DNA of 6,336 nucleotides, taken from positions 1 through 6,336 of the forward strand of contig JBAXPW010000080.1 in assembly GCA_037132015.1 (NCBI GenBank), written 5' to 3'. The notes beneath the pieces were generated by a model. It saw only the letters and a program-made list of their open reading frames with translations, ran no database searches and was not told where the DNA came from. This document shows positions 1 through 5,453 of the stretch, piece after piece (position 1 is the first letter of the stretch; the number at the start of each line of letters is the position of its first letter). The DNA is from JBAXPW01 sp037132015 (GTDB lineage Bacteria; Patescibacteriota; Microgenomatia; UBA1406; GWC2-37-13). The translations under genes and the position numbers were made by a program.

Positions 1-17
1 GGACCTCTATAAGGTCC
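1..17. repeat. short perfect inverted repeat at the window edge
   Basis: GGACCT (1-6) and AGGTCC (12-17) are exact reverse complements around the 5-nt loop CTATA. The stem may be longer, since the window starts inside or at it. A T-rich run follows at about 29-35, roughly 12 nt after the stem, which is too far for a textbook terminator. It may be part of a terminator, chance, or a fold-back artefact if this is a contig end. Confidence 0.3.
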
Positions 18-56
18 ACGCCTGAATTGTTTTTTATTTGTAATAATTTATTTTGA

Positions 57-944
57 ATATATTGCATACAAATTAATGGATTATATAAATCATCATTTAA
101 TGAGGAAATTTCACTAGAAAAAATTCCTACTCCGATGTTTAATCTCATTAATGGAGGAAAGCATGCAAATAATAATCTTGAGTTTCAGGAATTTCAAATT
201 ATTCCAAGTTCATCAAACTCATTTGAAAAAGCATATGAAATGGGTGCGGAAATATTTCATGAATTAAAAAAAGTATTAGAGTATAGAAATGCAAATATTT
301 CTGTAGGAGATGAAGGTGGTTTTACACCAAATCTTAGTACTAATTTAGATGCACTTGAAGTATTGAATGAGACAGTTATTCAGAAAGGATATAAGGCAGG
401 TCTTGATGTTTTTTTTGGAATTGATATCGCCGCATCTCATTTTTTTAAGGATGACAGATATGTGATTAAGGATAAATCCCATCCATTAAAAAGAGATGAG
501 TATATTAAGTTTATAACTACTTTGACAAATTCATATGCAATACTTGTACTTGAAGATCCAATTCAACAAGATGATTGGGAAGGATGGAAAAATATGTTTT
601 ATTCAATTTCAGATAAGATATATCTTGTAGGTGATGATCTGATCGTCTCAAATAAGGAACGATTATTGCGTGCAATTAAGGAAAAATCTTGTTCGACAGT
701 ATTAATCAAGCCAAATCAAACAGGAACAATAACAGAGCTTCTCGAAGTTATTAATATTGCACGAAAAAATAAATTTACAACAATTATCTCTCATAGATCT
801 GCAGAAACTAACGATACAATTATTGCTGATATTGCCGTAGGGGTACAATCCGATTTTATAAAATTTGGTGCGCCTGCAAGAGGAGAACGTGTAACAAAAT
901 ATAATCGTTTATGGCAAATTGAACGAGAAGAATTAGGTAAATGA
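57..944 (+). CDS. eno: enolase, C-terminal catalytic barrel; 5' part missing or broken
   Basis: Enolase (phosphopyruvate hydratase) interconverts 2-phosphoglycerate and phosphoenolpyruvate in cytosolic glycolysis. Counting from the ATG at 135, the protein shows NLINGGKHA (His10), QEF (Glu19), GDEGG (Glu60), GIDIAAS (Asp97), VLEDP (Glu140), VGDDL (Asp167), LIKPNQ (Lys192), SHRS (His220-Arg-Ser) and FIKFG (Lys243). These match yeast His159, Glu168, Glu211, Asp246, Glu295, Asp320, Lys345, His373 and Lys396, so the active site of the barrel is complete. Family-like sequence continues in the same frame upstream of that ATG (NGLYKSSF then ISLEKIPTPMFN), so 135 is not the natural start. The frame is cut by TGA at 54-56. 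About 130 N-terminal residues, including the mobile loop with the metal-ligand Ser, are not visible. It is either a real nonsense mutation or an edge or assembly error. It ends in TGA, 13 nt from the convergent gene. Confidence 0.85.
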   Translation: MYCIQINGLYKSSFNEEISLEKIPTPMFNLINGGKHANNNLEFQEFQIIPSSSNSFEKAYEMGAEIFHELKKVLEYRNANISVGDEGGFTPNLSTNLDALEVLNETVIQKGYKAGLDVFFGIDIAASHFFKDDRYVIKDKSHPLKRDEYIKFITTLTNSYAILVLEDPIQQDDWEGWKNMFYSISDKIYLVGDDLIVSNKERLLRAIKEKSCSTVLIKPNQTGTITELLEVINIARKNKFTTIISHRSAETNDTIIADIAVGVQSDFIKFGAPARGERVTKYNRLWQIEREELGK

Positions 945-957
945 TTTGTTCTGTTGA

Positions 958-2304
958 CTAAATGAAAAGTAAAGTAAGAAAACTCAACACAATAGTAATA
1001 ATCATACTCAATGAAAATTTGATTGCGAACTCTTTTTTACCTTGTATAAAACTATAAATTGATTTCGCAATTAAATTTACAGTATTTACCATAAGAAATG
1101 CGAATATAGCGGTATCAACAGTAATTTGTTTCATAGCAAGTTCTGCAATATTTATAATTGGTGCGTCTACACCTGTAACAGCACTAAATCCTGATGCAAC
1201 TAAAAATCCTGTGCTTCCAAAAAACAAAAGAGCTAATTTTGAAATAATTCGTATTACTAAAAATATTCCTGCAAATTTAAGAGCAGGTCCTAAAGCAAAT
1301 ACTTCCGTCACATTATTTATGTTGGATTTATTTTGAGATTTCTGGATAAATTTTTTACTAATAATAAAAAAATATAATCCTATCACAAGAAATGTTGACA
1401 TGATCAATATCATTATTGGTAATATATTTCCCAAAAATGTACTATTTACTGGGGCAATAATAATGATGAGTGGAATATAACTTGCAAGATTTGCGAAAAT
1501 AGCAGATGAGACAAGTAAATTTGTATTACTATTTTTTATTGATTGTTGAGCAAGAGATTGAGTAGTTGCGGTAGAGGATATTAACCCACCTGTGATACTC
1601 GCAAGAAGAATCCCCTTATTTGCTCCTACAGTTCGTTCTAAAATATATCCTGCAATATCAATTCCCGTTATAAGTGCTACGATAAACCATAACTTAAACG
1701 GATTGATAAGTTCGATATACAGAAGCTTTGAAGAATTCCATCCTAAGGCTTCTATAACACTATCAATCCATGGAATATCATGGAAGGTGTATCCAAAATT
1801 AGGAAGAAATGGTAAAACTACTAAAGCAACTAAACCATACATAATAAATGCGTGAAGTTCACTTTTTTTCATAAAAGACAAATAATTATGAATTTTTTGC
1901 TTCTGTGAGAGAAATAACATCACTACAACAGTAACTGCAATAATAATATTTCCAGGAATACTTCCGATTGCGATTATAAAACCAAGCATATAACAATAAA
2001 CTAATGCAAGTTCTGTTGTAATACCAATATCTTTTGTTTTCAAACAACCAATTATGTAATTTGATATGAGTAATAATATATAAGCGACACTGATTACTCC
2101 AAAGATTAGCGGATTCTGAATTCCCAATAATCCAGCAAAACATCCAATGATTGAGCTTATTACAGCAGTTCGTATTCCCAAAACCACATGATCATCTGAC
2201 TTATTAGAAGTTTCATTATTCTCATTAAATTGTCGCTCTAAACCTATTACTGAAGCTAATGTTATTGCGAGAGCAAATTTTGATATCAAATCTATGTCAT
2301 TCAT
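958..2304 (-). CDS. MgtC/SapB-like and DUF4010 membrane protein
   Basis: This is a 448-residue polytopic inner-membrane protein. The N-terminal part (about 1-135) has the MgtC/SapB signature: IGLERQ at 20-25 after the first helix, then GIRT at 43-46, followed by several hydrophobic helices. The second part (about 190-448) looks like DUF4010: NPFKLWFIVALITGIDIAGY at 201-220, GGLISSTATTQSLA at 239-252 and SGFSAVTGVDAP at 371-382. The architecture is known in bacteria, but the transported or sensed substrate is not established; MgtC itself is tied to growth at low magnesium and to ATP synthase control, which should not be transferred to this protein. The ATG at 2304 fits because the protein starts at the first helix and a strong promoter ends 6 nt before it. 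It ends in TAG and is transcribed away from ruvA, towards the enolase. Confidence 0.85.
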   Translation of the reverse strand: MNDIDLISKFALAITLASVIGLERQFNENNETSNKSDDHVVLGIRTAVISSIIGCFAGLLGIQNPLIFGVISVAYILLLISNYIIGCLKTKDIGITTELALVYCYMLGFIIAIGSIPGNIIIAVTVVVMLFLSQKQKIHNYLSFMKKSELHAFIMYGLVALVVLPFLPNFGYTFHDIPWIDSVIEALGWNSSKLLYIELINPFKLWFIVALITGIDIAGYILERTVGANKGILLASITGGLISSTATTQSLAQQSIKNSNTNLLVSSAIFANLASYIPLIIIIAPVNSTFLGNILPIMILIMSTFLVIGLYFFIISKKFIQKSQNKSNINNVTEVFALGPALKFAGIFLVIRIISKLALLFFGSTGFLVASGFSAVTGVDAPIINIAELAMKQITVDTAIFAFLMVNTVNLIAKSIYSFIQGKKEFAIKFSLSMIITIVLSFLTLLFI

Positions 2305-2338
2305 TATATAAGTATATCTTATAGTTATTTATTGTCAA
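2305..2338 (-). promoter_or_regulatory. strong sigma70-type promoter of the MgtC/DUF4010 gene, apparently leaderless
   Basis: On the minus strand a perfect -35 TTGACA (2338-2333) is followed after 16 bp by a -10 TATACT (2316-2311, 5 of 6 to consensus). Only 6 nt (TATATA) then separate the -10 from the ATG. Transcription would therefore start at or next to the A of the start codon, leaving no room for a ribosome-binding site. This is the best promoter match in the window. Confidence 0.75.
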
Positions 2339-2372
2339 GTTTAGCATCATATATATAGCAATCAATGCATTT

Positions 2373-2392
2373 TATACTATATACTATACTTC
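2373..2392 (+). promoter_or_regulatory. stacked -10 boxes directly upstream of ruvA
   Basis: TATACT occurs three times, at 2373-2378, 2380-2385 and 2385-2390, built from a 7-bp direct repeat TATACTA (2373-2379 and 2380-2386) plus TACT. The middle copy ends 7 nt before the ATG at 2393, the spacing expected for a leaderless transcript. No good -35 is seen at 16-18 bp. TTGTCA at 2332-2337 overlaps the -35 of the divergent gene but is too far from this copy. There is no Shine-Dalgarno sequence. Confidence 0.5.
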
Positions 2393-2968
2393 ATGATAGG
2401 AAAAATTAGAGGATCAATAACTGAAATTGATGGTGATAGTGGACTCATAGAGACAGCATCAGGTGTGTTTTACAAAGTTTTTCTACCAAAAAAATTGTTA
2501 GGAATACTTCTCCCCTACCCTATAGAAATATATATCCATCTTCAGGTGCGCGATGATGCTCTTGTACTATTTGGATTTCTTACAAGGCAAGATCAACAAT
2601 TGTTTAGTTTACTACTTAGCGTTTCAGGTGTTGGACCAAAAACAGCATTTACTGTAGCATCTCAATCAAACTGGCAAGAATGTGTTTCCGCGATACAAAG
2701 ACAAGATTTAAAATATTTTTCACAGATTCCCGGTCTAGGCAAAAAGACAGCAATGAAAATATTACTGGAGCTCTCACAAAAATTAAAAACAGAGTTTGAT
2801 TTTGATAAACTTCAAGAACCAGAGATAAATCGCACTGTGCATGAGGCTCTTTTATCACTTGGATTCAGATCGCAAGATATAAAAGAAATTGCATTTCAAC
2901 TATCTAATCAACAGAGTATTGAACAACAAATCAGCGTAGCAATAAAATTACTCACTAACAAAAAGTAA
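2393..2968 (+). CDS. ruvA: Holliday junction branch migration protein RuvA
   Basis: RuvA binds four-way DNA junctions as a tetramer and loads the RuvB motor for branch migration during recombinational repair in the cytoplasm. The 191 residues are close to the usual length of about 200. Domain I is the N-terminal OB fold (about 1-63, opening MIGKIRG), with the acidic pin as Asp54-Asp55 in QVRDDALVLFGF. Domain II carries two helix-hairpin-helix motifs, SGVGPKTA (78-85) and PGLGKKTA (113-120). A charged linker (about 130-145) leads to domain III (about 146-189, EALLSLGFRSQDI), which contacts RuvB. The start is fixed by the conserved MIGKIRG. ruvB follows after 65 nt. No ruvC is seen in the window. 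It ends in TAA. Confidence 0.97.
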   Translation: MIGKIRGSITEIDGDSGLIETASGVFYKVFLPKKLLGILLPYPIEIYIHLQVRDDALVLFGFLTRQDQQLFSLLLSVSGVGPKTAFTVASQSNWQECVSAIQRQDLKYFSQIPGLGKKTAMKILLELSQKLKTEFDFDKLQEPEINRTVHEALLSLGFRSQDIKEIAFQLSNQQSIEQQISVAIKLLTNKK

Positions 2969-3021
2969 TCATGGGAATGTGGGGCAATAAATAAGTGATG
3001 TAAAATGAGCTTGAGTAGGTA

Positions 3022-3033
3022 TATAATAAGATT
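3022..3033 (+). promoter_or_regulatory. consensus -10 box on the ruvB start, leaderless layout
   Basis: A perfect TATAAT at 3022-3027 is followed by 6 nt (AAGATT) and then the ruvB ATG at 3034, so the expected transcription start is the start codon itself. The -35 region at 17-bp spacing is weak (TGTAAA, 2999-3004), and there is no extended -10 TG. No Shine-Dalgarno sequence lies upstream. ruvB may therefore have its own transcript in addition to read-through from ruvA. Confidence 0.6.
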
Positions 3034-4035
3034 ATGAGTGATGAACAAATCATAGAAATAAATGGACTTCGCCCACAATCTCTAAAAGAATATATTGGTC
3101 AAGAAAATATTGTAAAGACTCTTCAACTCTTTCTTGATGCAACAAAACAAAGAGGCAAAGCAACTGAACATTTACTATTTTACGGTCCACCCGGCATAGG
3201 AAAAACTACATTAGCTTATATCATTGCAAATGAAATTCAAGGAGATATTAAGGTAACATCAGGAGCGGCATTAACAAAAACTGGCGATCTTGCAGCAATT
3301 CTAACTAATTTAAAAGATAATGATGTATTGTTTATTGATGAAATTCATCGCATGCCAAAACCAGTAGAAGAGATGCTTTACCCAGTAATGGAAGATTATG
3401 CATTAGATATTATAATTGGCAAAGGTGCTGCTGCTAGAACAGTACGGTTGCCTGTTCCTGCAATTACGATAGTTGGAGCTACTACAAAATTAGCAATGTT
3501 ATCTGCTCCCTTACGTGATAGATTTGGATTATTACTACGACTGGATTATTATTCCGAACTCGATATGGAAGAGATAATCAGAAGATCATGCGCGTTGTTA
3601 CAGTTACCAATAACAGCGGGAGCAACAAAATCTATTGCCAAACGCGCAAGAAAAACCCCACGTATCGCAAACAGAATTATTAAACGTGCTAGAGATTTTG
3701 TACAAGTAGGAAAACATCCAGTAATTGATGAAGCAATATTAAATGATCTTTTTGAGTTGTTGGAAATTGATACAATTGGTCTCACTGATATAGATCTTCA
3801 ATATTTGAAACTTATTGGAATCAAATTTCAAAATCAGCCTCTTGGTATTGAGACTATTTCTATGTCATTAGCAGAAGATGTGCGAACAGTAGAGGAATTT
3901 ATTGAACCTTATTTATTACAATTAGGGCTTATCAAAAAAACACCACGGGGTCGAGTATTGACCTCAAACGCGTTTAAGCATCTTGGTATAAAAAATATTG
4001 TTGAAAATTCAACTGAACTACAGAGTCTTGTTTGA
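3034..4035 (+). CDS. ruvB: Holliday junction branch migration ATPase RuvB
   Basis: RuvB is the AAA+ hexameric motor that pumps DNA through RuvA-bound Holliday junctions. The 333 residues match the usual length. It opens with the family signature LRPQSLKEYIGQ (12-23). Walker A is GPPGIGKTT (51-59) and Walker B with the DEXH-like box is LFIDEIHR (99-106). Sensor 1 is GATT (148-151), the arginine-finger region is PLRDRFG (159-165), and sensor 2 is TPRIANR (208-214). The C-terminal winged helix ends with the DNA-contacting hairpin GLIKKTPRGRVLT (298-310). All ATPase motifs are intact, so I expect an active motor. It follows ruvA on the same strand with its own -10 box at the ATG. It ends in TGA, immediately followed by TATAAT at 4036-4041, which could be a promoter for the tRNA or chance. 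Confidence 0.98.
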   Translation: MSDEQIIEINGLRPQSLKEYIGQENIVKTLQLFLDATKQRGKATEHLLFYGPPGIGKTTLAYIIANEIQGDIKVTSGAALTKTGDLAAILTNLKDNDVLFIDEIHRMPKPVEEMLYPVMEDYALDIIIGKGAAARTVRLPVPAITIVGATTKLAMLSAPLRDRFGLLLRLDYYSELDMEEIIRRSCALLQLPITAGATKSIAKRARKTPRIANRIIKRARDFVQVGKHPVIDEAILNDLFELLEIDTIGLTDIDLQYLKLIGIKFQNQPLGIETISMSLAEDVRTVEEFIEPYLLQLGLIKKTPRGRVLTSNAFKHLGIKNIVENSTELQSLV

Positions 4036-4058
4036 TATAATAGTCAATGAGTACTTGG

Positions 4059-4132
4059 TAGTGAGTAGTTTATAGGTGGTAGAAAATTGTTCACAAGCGT
4101 ATGATTCATTCTTCTACTCACTATAAACTACT
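4059..4132. repeat. compound inverted repeat between ruvB and the tRNA
   Basis: Two overlapping perfect pairings exist. AGTAGTTTATAG (4064-4075) matches CTATAAACTACT (4121-4132), 12 bp. TAGTGAGTAG (4059-4068) matches CTACTCACTA (4114-4123), 10 bp. They share arm bases, so they cannot both form fully at once. The long loop (4076-4113) contains TATGAT at 4100-4105, a possible -10 for the tRNA. The stems are AT-rich and lack a U tract, so this is not a clear terminator. It resembles a REP-like or small palindromic intergenic repeat, but copy number cannot be judged from one window. Confidence 0.6.
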
Positions 4133-4144
4133 AACATGTCCTTT

Positions 4145-4227
4145 GCCGGGGTGGCGAAATGGTATACGCGCAAGACTTAAAATCTTGTGATAGCAATATC
4201 GTGAGGGTTCGAGTCCCTCTCCCGGCA
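4145..4227 (+). tRNA. tRNA-Leu (anticodon UAA)
   Basis: This is a complete class II cloverleaf of 83 nt that decodes UUA. The acceptor stem pairs 4145-4151 with 4220-4226, with one G-U pair at the base, and the discriminator is A at 4227. The D stem is GCG/CGC (4154-4156 and 4167-4169) with GG at 4161-4162. The anticodon stem CAAGA/TCTTG (4171-4175 and 4183-4187) holds the loop CTTAAAA with anticodon TAA at 4178-4180. The long variable arm pairs GATA/TATC (4189-4192 and 4197-4200). The T arm is GAGGG-TTCGAGT-CCCTC (4203-4219). CCA is not encoded: the next bases are CAA, so a CCA-adding enzyme is needed. Possible promoter elements are TATGAT (4100-4105) or TATAAT (4036-4041), neither with a good -35. 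A hairpin terminator follows within 2 nt. Confidence 0.97.
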
Positions 4228-4228
4228 C

Positions 4229-4264
4229 AAAACAAAGAATTGAATATTTTTAATTCTTTGTTTT
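4229..4264. terminator. perfect 13-bp palindromic hairpin, likely bidirectional terminator
   Basis: AAAACAAAGAATT (4229-4241) and AATTCTTTGTTTT (4252-4264) are exact reverse complements with a 10-nt loop. The arms end in A4 and T4, so each strand has a U-rich 3' side. The hairpin starts one base after the tRNA discriminator base, which fits ending or processing the tRNA transcript. It would also stop the minus-strand operon before it ran antisense through the tRNA. The stem is AT-rich, so efficiency may be modest. Confidence 0.65.
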
Positions 4265-4303
4265 GAACACGAAAAGTAGGACGAATAACTAAGTTCGTTA
4301 ATT

Positions 4304-4363
4304 GTGAGGAGCGGAACCCCACATAGCAGGGTTTGAGCGACGTACCAAGTCCCTCTCCCAGCA
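4304..4363 (+). repeat. interrupted duplicate of the tRNA-Leu 3' end
   Basis: Three blocks in the same order as the tRNA 3' end are found. GTGAGG (4304-4309) equals 4201-4206. GGGTTTGAG (4329-4337) matches 4205-4213 at 8 of 9. AGTCCCTCTCCCAGCA (4348-4363) matches 4212-4227 at 15 of 16. They are separated by 19 nt (4310-4328) and 10 nt (4338-4347) of extra sequence. AACCC (4315-4319) and GGGTT (4329-4333) can form a small hairpin. The blocks cannot fold as a working tRNA. Possible origins are a decayed tRNA copy, the outer half of an integration site, or an unknown tRNA-associated repeat. Confidence 0.6.
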
Positions 4364-4386
4364 TTTGATATGCTCAAATCTCTGTA

Positions 4387-5016
4387 CTAAAAAGAAGATA
4401 AAAACTCTTTTGATGTAATTGTTTGACCATACATTATTGGCCATGTAAATAGTTTTAGACTTTTTTGAAGCTCTTGGCGAATAGGAACATCTGTTGTCTC
4501 GATAAGATCTTCGAGAATAACGAAGTTATATCCTTTCGCAAATCCATCTACGATACTTGCCAGAACACACCCATCAGCAAATACTCCGGTTATTACAATA
4601 TATTTAATTTGATTCTCCTGAAGATACGTATTTAAAGAACTATTAGTAAAAGCACTGTAAGAGTTTTTTGATATTACCAAATCCGTTTCTTTTGGAGTTA
4701 TACCATAAAATTTCTCAGCAAATCCCGATTGATCTTTAGAGTAGTAAGTTGTTTTTGGATCAAGATATAATGTATTTATGTTATTTGGCAAGACATGTAG
4801 TTGCCAAGGAACTGTGCTTGTAAGAATGATGTTATTGTTTATTTGAGATCTATATGACTCTATAAAAGTATCAAGGTAAGGAACTATCTGTCTAATTTTG
4901 GAGAAGTGAATATTCCATTCTGGAATTTCACATTTTTCATGGCAACAAGAATTAATAATATCAATTACTAATAAACATGTATTATCTGCATTCATTTCTG
5001 GATATGCTTTTATCAT
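4387..5016 (-). CDS. isochorismatase-family (cysteine) hydrolase
   Basis: A 209-residue cytosolic alpha/beta hydrolase of the isochorismatase/nicotinamidase superfamily. The Asp-Lys-Cys triad is visible: Asp19 in LLVIDI, Lys117 in VISKNSYSAF and Cys150 in GVFADGCVLAS, with the usual cis-peptide region at Val145-Phe146. The fold is continuous and the length is typical (180-220). The reaction is not clear. I cannot identify the nicotinamidase DxH metal site, so it should not be called PncA from this sequence alone. An unusual SCCHEKC cluster (Cys24, Cys25, His26, Cys29) follows the first strand. It is the last gene of the operon, 17 nt after the Nudix stop, with no Shine-Dalgarno sequence, so it is probably translated from the shared mRNA. 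It ends in TAG. Confidence 0.88.
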   Translation of the reverse strand: MIKAYPEMNADNTCLLVIDIINSCCHEKCEIPEWNIHFSKIRQIVPYLDTFIESYRSQINNNIILTSTVPWQLHVLPNNINTLYLDPKTTYYSKDQSGFAEKFYGITPKETDLVISKNSYSAFTNSSLNTYLQENQIKYIVITGVFADGCVLASIVDGFAKGYNFVILEDLIETTDVPIRQELQKSLKLFTWPIMYGQTITSKEFLSSF

Positions 5017-5033
5017 TCAATATTGTTTAACTT

Positions 5034-5453
5034 TTAAGATTTTAAATAAGAGGCTATTTCTGATAGTGCATTTTCTAACATGGGCATAAGTTCTAATTTT
5101 GCAATTTCTATATTATTAAACCAACCATATTCTGTTGCTTCATCGTTTATAATAATTTTTTGTGATACATCTATCATTTCACAAATATATATAATAAACA
5201 CACCCTGCCAATAATTTCTCTGCTCAGTATATATTTTCGGAAAAAGTGAGGTAATTTTTACATCAATACCGCACTCTTCTTTCATTTCACGATGAAGAGT
5301 TTGCTCTGGTGTTTCTCCAAATTCAAGTCCGCCTCCCGGTAATTGCCAAAGATTGTGAAATTTGGAATCTTCCTTATCCTCATTCCGTTTCGTCAGTAAT
5401 ATTTTGTCGTTATAAATCACAACGGCATTCACAACTAATTGAGTTTGTTTCAT
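5034..5453 (-). CDS. Nudix hydrolase
   Basis: A 139-residue single-domain Nudix protein that hydrolyses a nucleoside diphosphate linked to another moiety, with Mg2+ or Mn2+. The Nudix box at 41-63 fits GX5EX7REUXEEXGU exactly: Gly41, Glu47, Arg55-Glu56, Glu59-Glu60, Gly62 and Ile63, preceded by LWQLPGG. An early ILLTKRN strand (18-24) and the tyrosine-rich middle are typical of the MutT/ADP-ribose type, but substrate cannot be read from the sequence. Its ATG overlaps the upstream ROK stop as ATGA (5453-5450), which predicts translational coupling. The isochorismatase-family gene follows after 17 nt. Candidate substrates are nucleotide sugars, NAD-related compounds or oxidised nucleotides; this is inference. 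It ends in TAA. Confidence 0.95.
   Translation of the reverse strand: MKQTQLVVNAVVIYNDKILLTKRNEDKEDSKFHNLWQLPGGGLEFGETPEQTLHREMKEECGIDVKITSLFPKIYTEQRNYWQGVFIIYICEMIDVSQKIIINDEATEYGWFNNIEIAKLELMPMLENALSEIASYLKS

Noticed and set aside
54..56. UGA as a sense codon (Gly or Trp)
   Set aside because: The six complete genes have no internal TGA, and ruvB and ROK both end in TGA at their expected lengths, so recoding genome-wide is unlikely. A local read-through cannot be excluded.
1592..1855. Open frame of 87 codons on the plus strand inside the membrane-protein gene
   Set aside because: It is antisense to a well-supported gene, has no recognisable domain and no promoter or ribosome-binding site.
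1886..2143. Minus-strand open frame of 85 codons inside the MgtC/DUF4010 gene
   Set aside because: It is an out-of-frame shadow of the membrane protein, rich in Tyr, Trp and Cys, with no family resemblance.
2649..2858. Open frame antisense to ruvA
   Set aside because: It lies fully opposite a conserved gene and shows no domain.
3549..3785. Open frame antisense to ruvB
   Set aside because: It lies fully opposite the conserved AAA+ gene and shows no domain.
4131..4377. Minus-strand open frames of 77 and 66 codons across the tRNA-Leu
   Set aside because: They are the complement of the tRNA and its downstream repeat. The GRGTRTLT...SQDF type of peptide is a common spurious translation of tRNA-Leu genes, not a protein.
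4364..4378. Small hairpin TTTGA/TCAAA as a terminator of the minus-strand operon
   Set aside because: Only 5 bp, AT-rich and not followed by a T tract on the minus strand; the 13-bp palindrome at 4229-4264 is a far better candidate.
4387..5016. Calling the isochorismatase-family gene nicotinamidase (pncA)
   Set aside because: The Asp-Lys-Cys triad is shared by the whole superfamily and the nicotinamidase metal-binding DxH motif is not evident.
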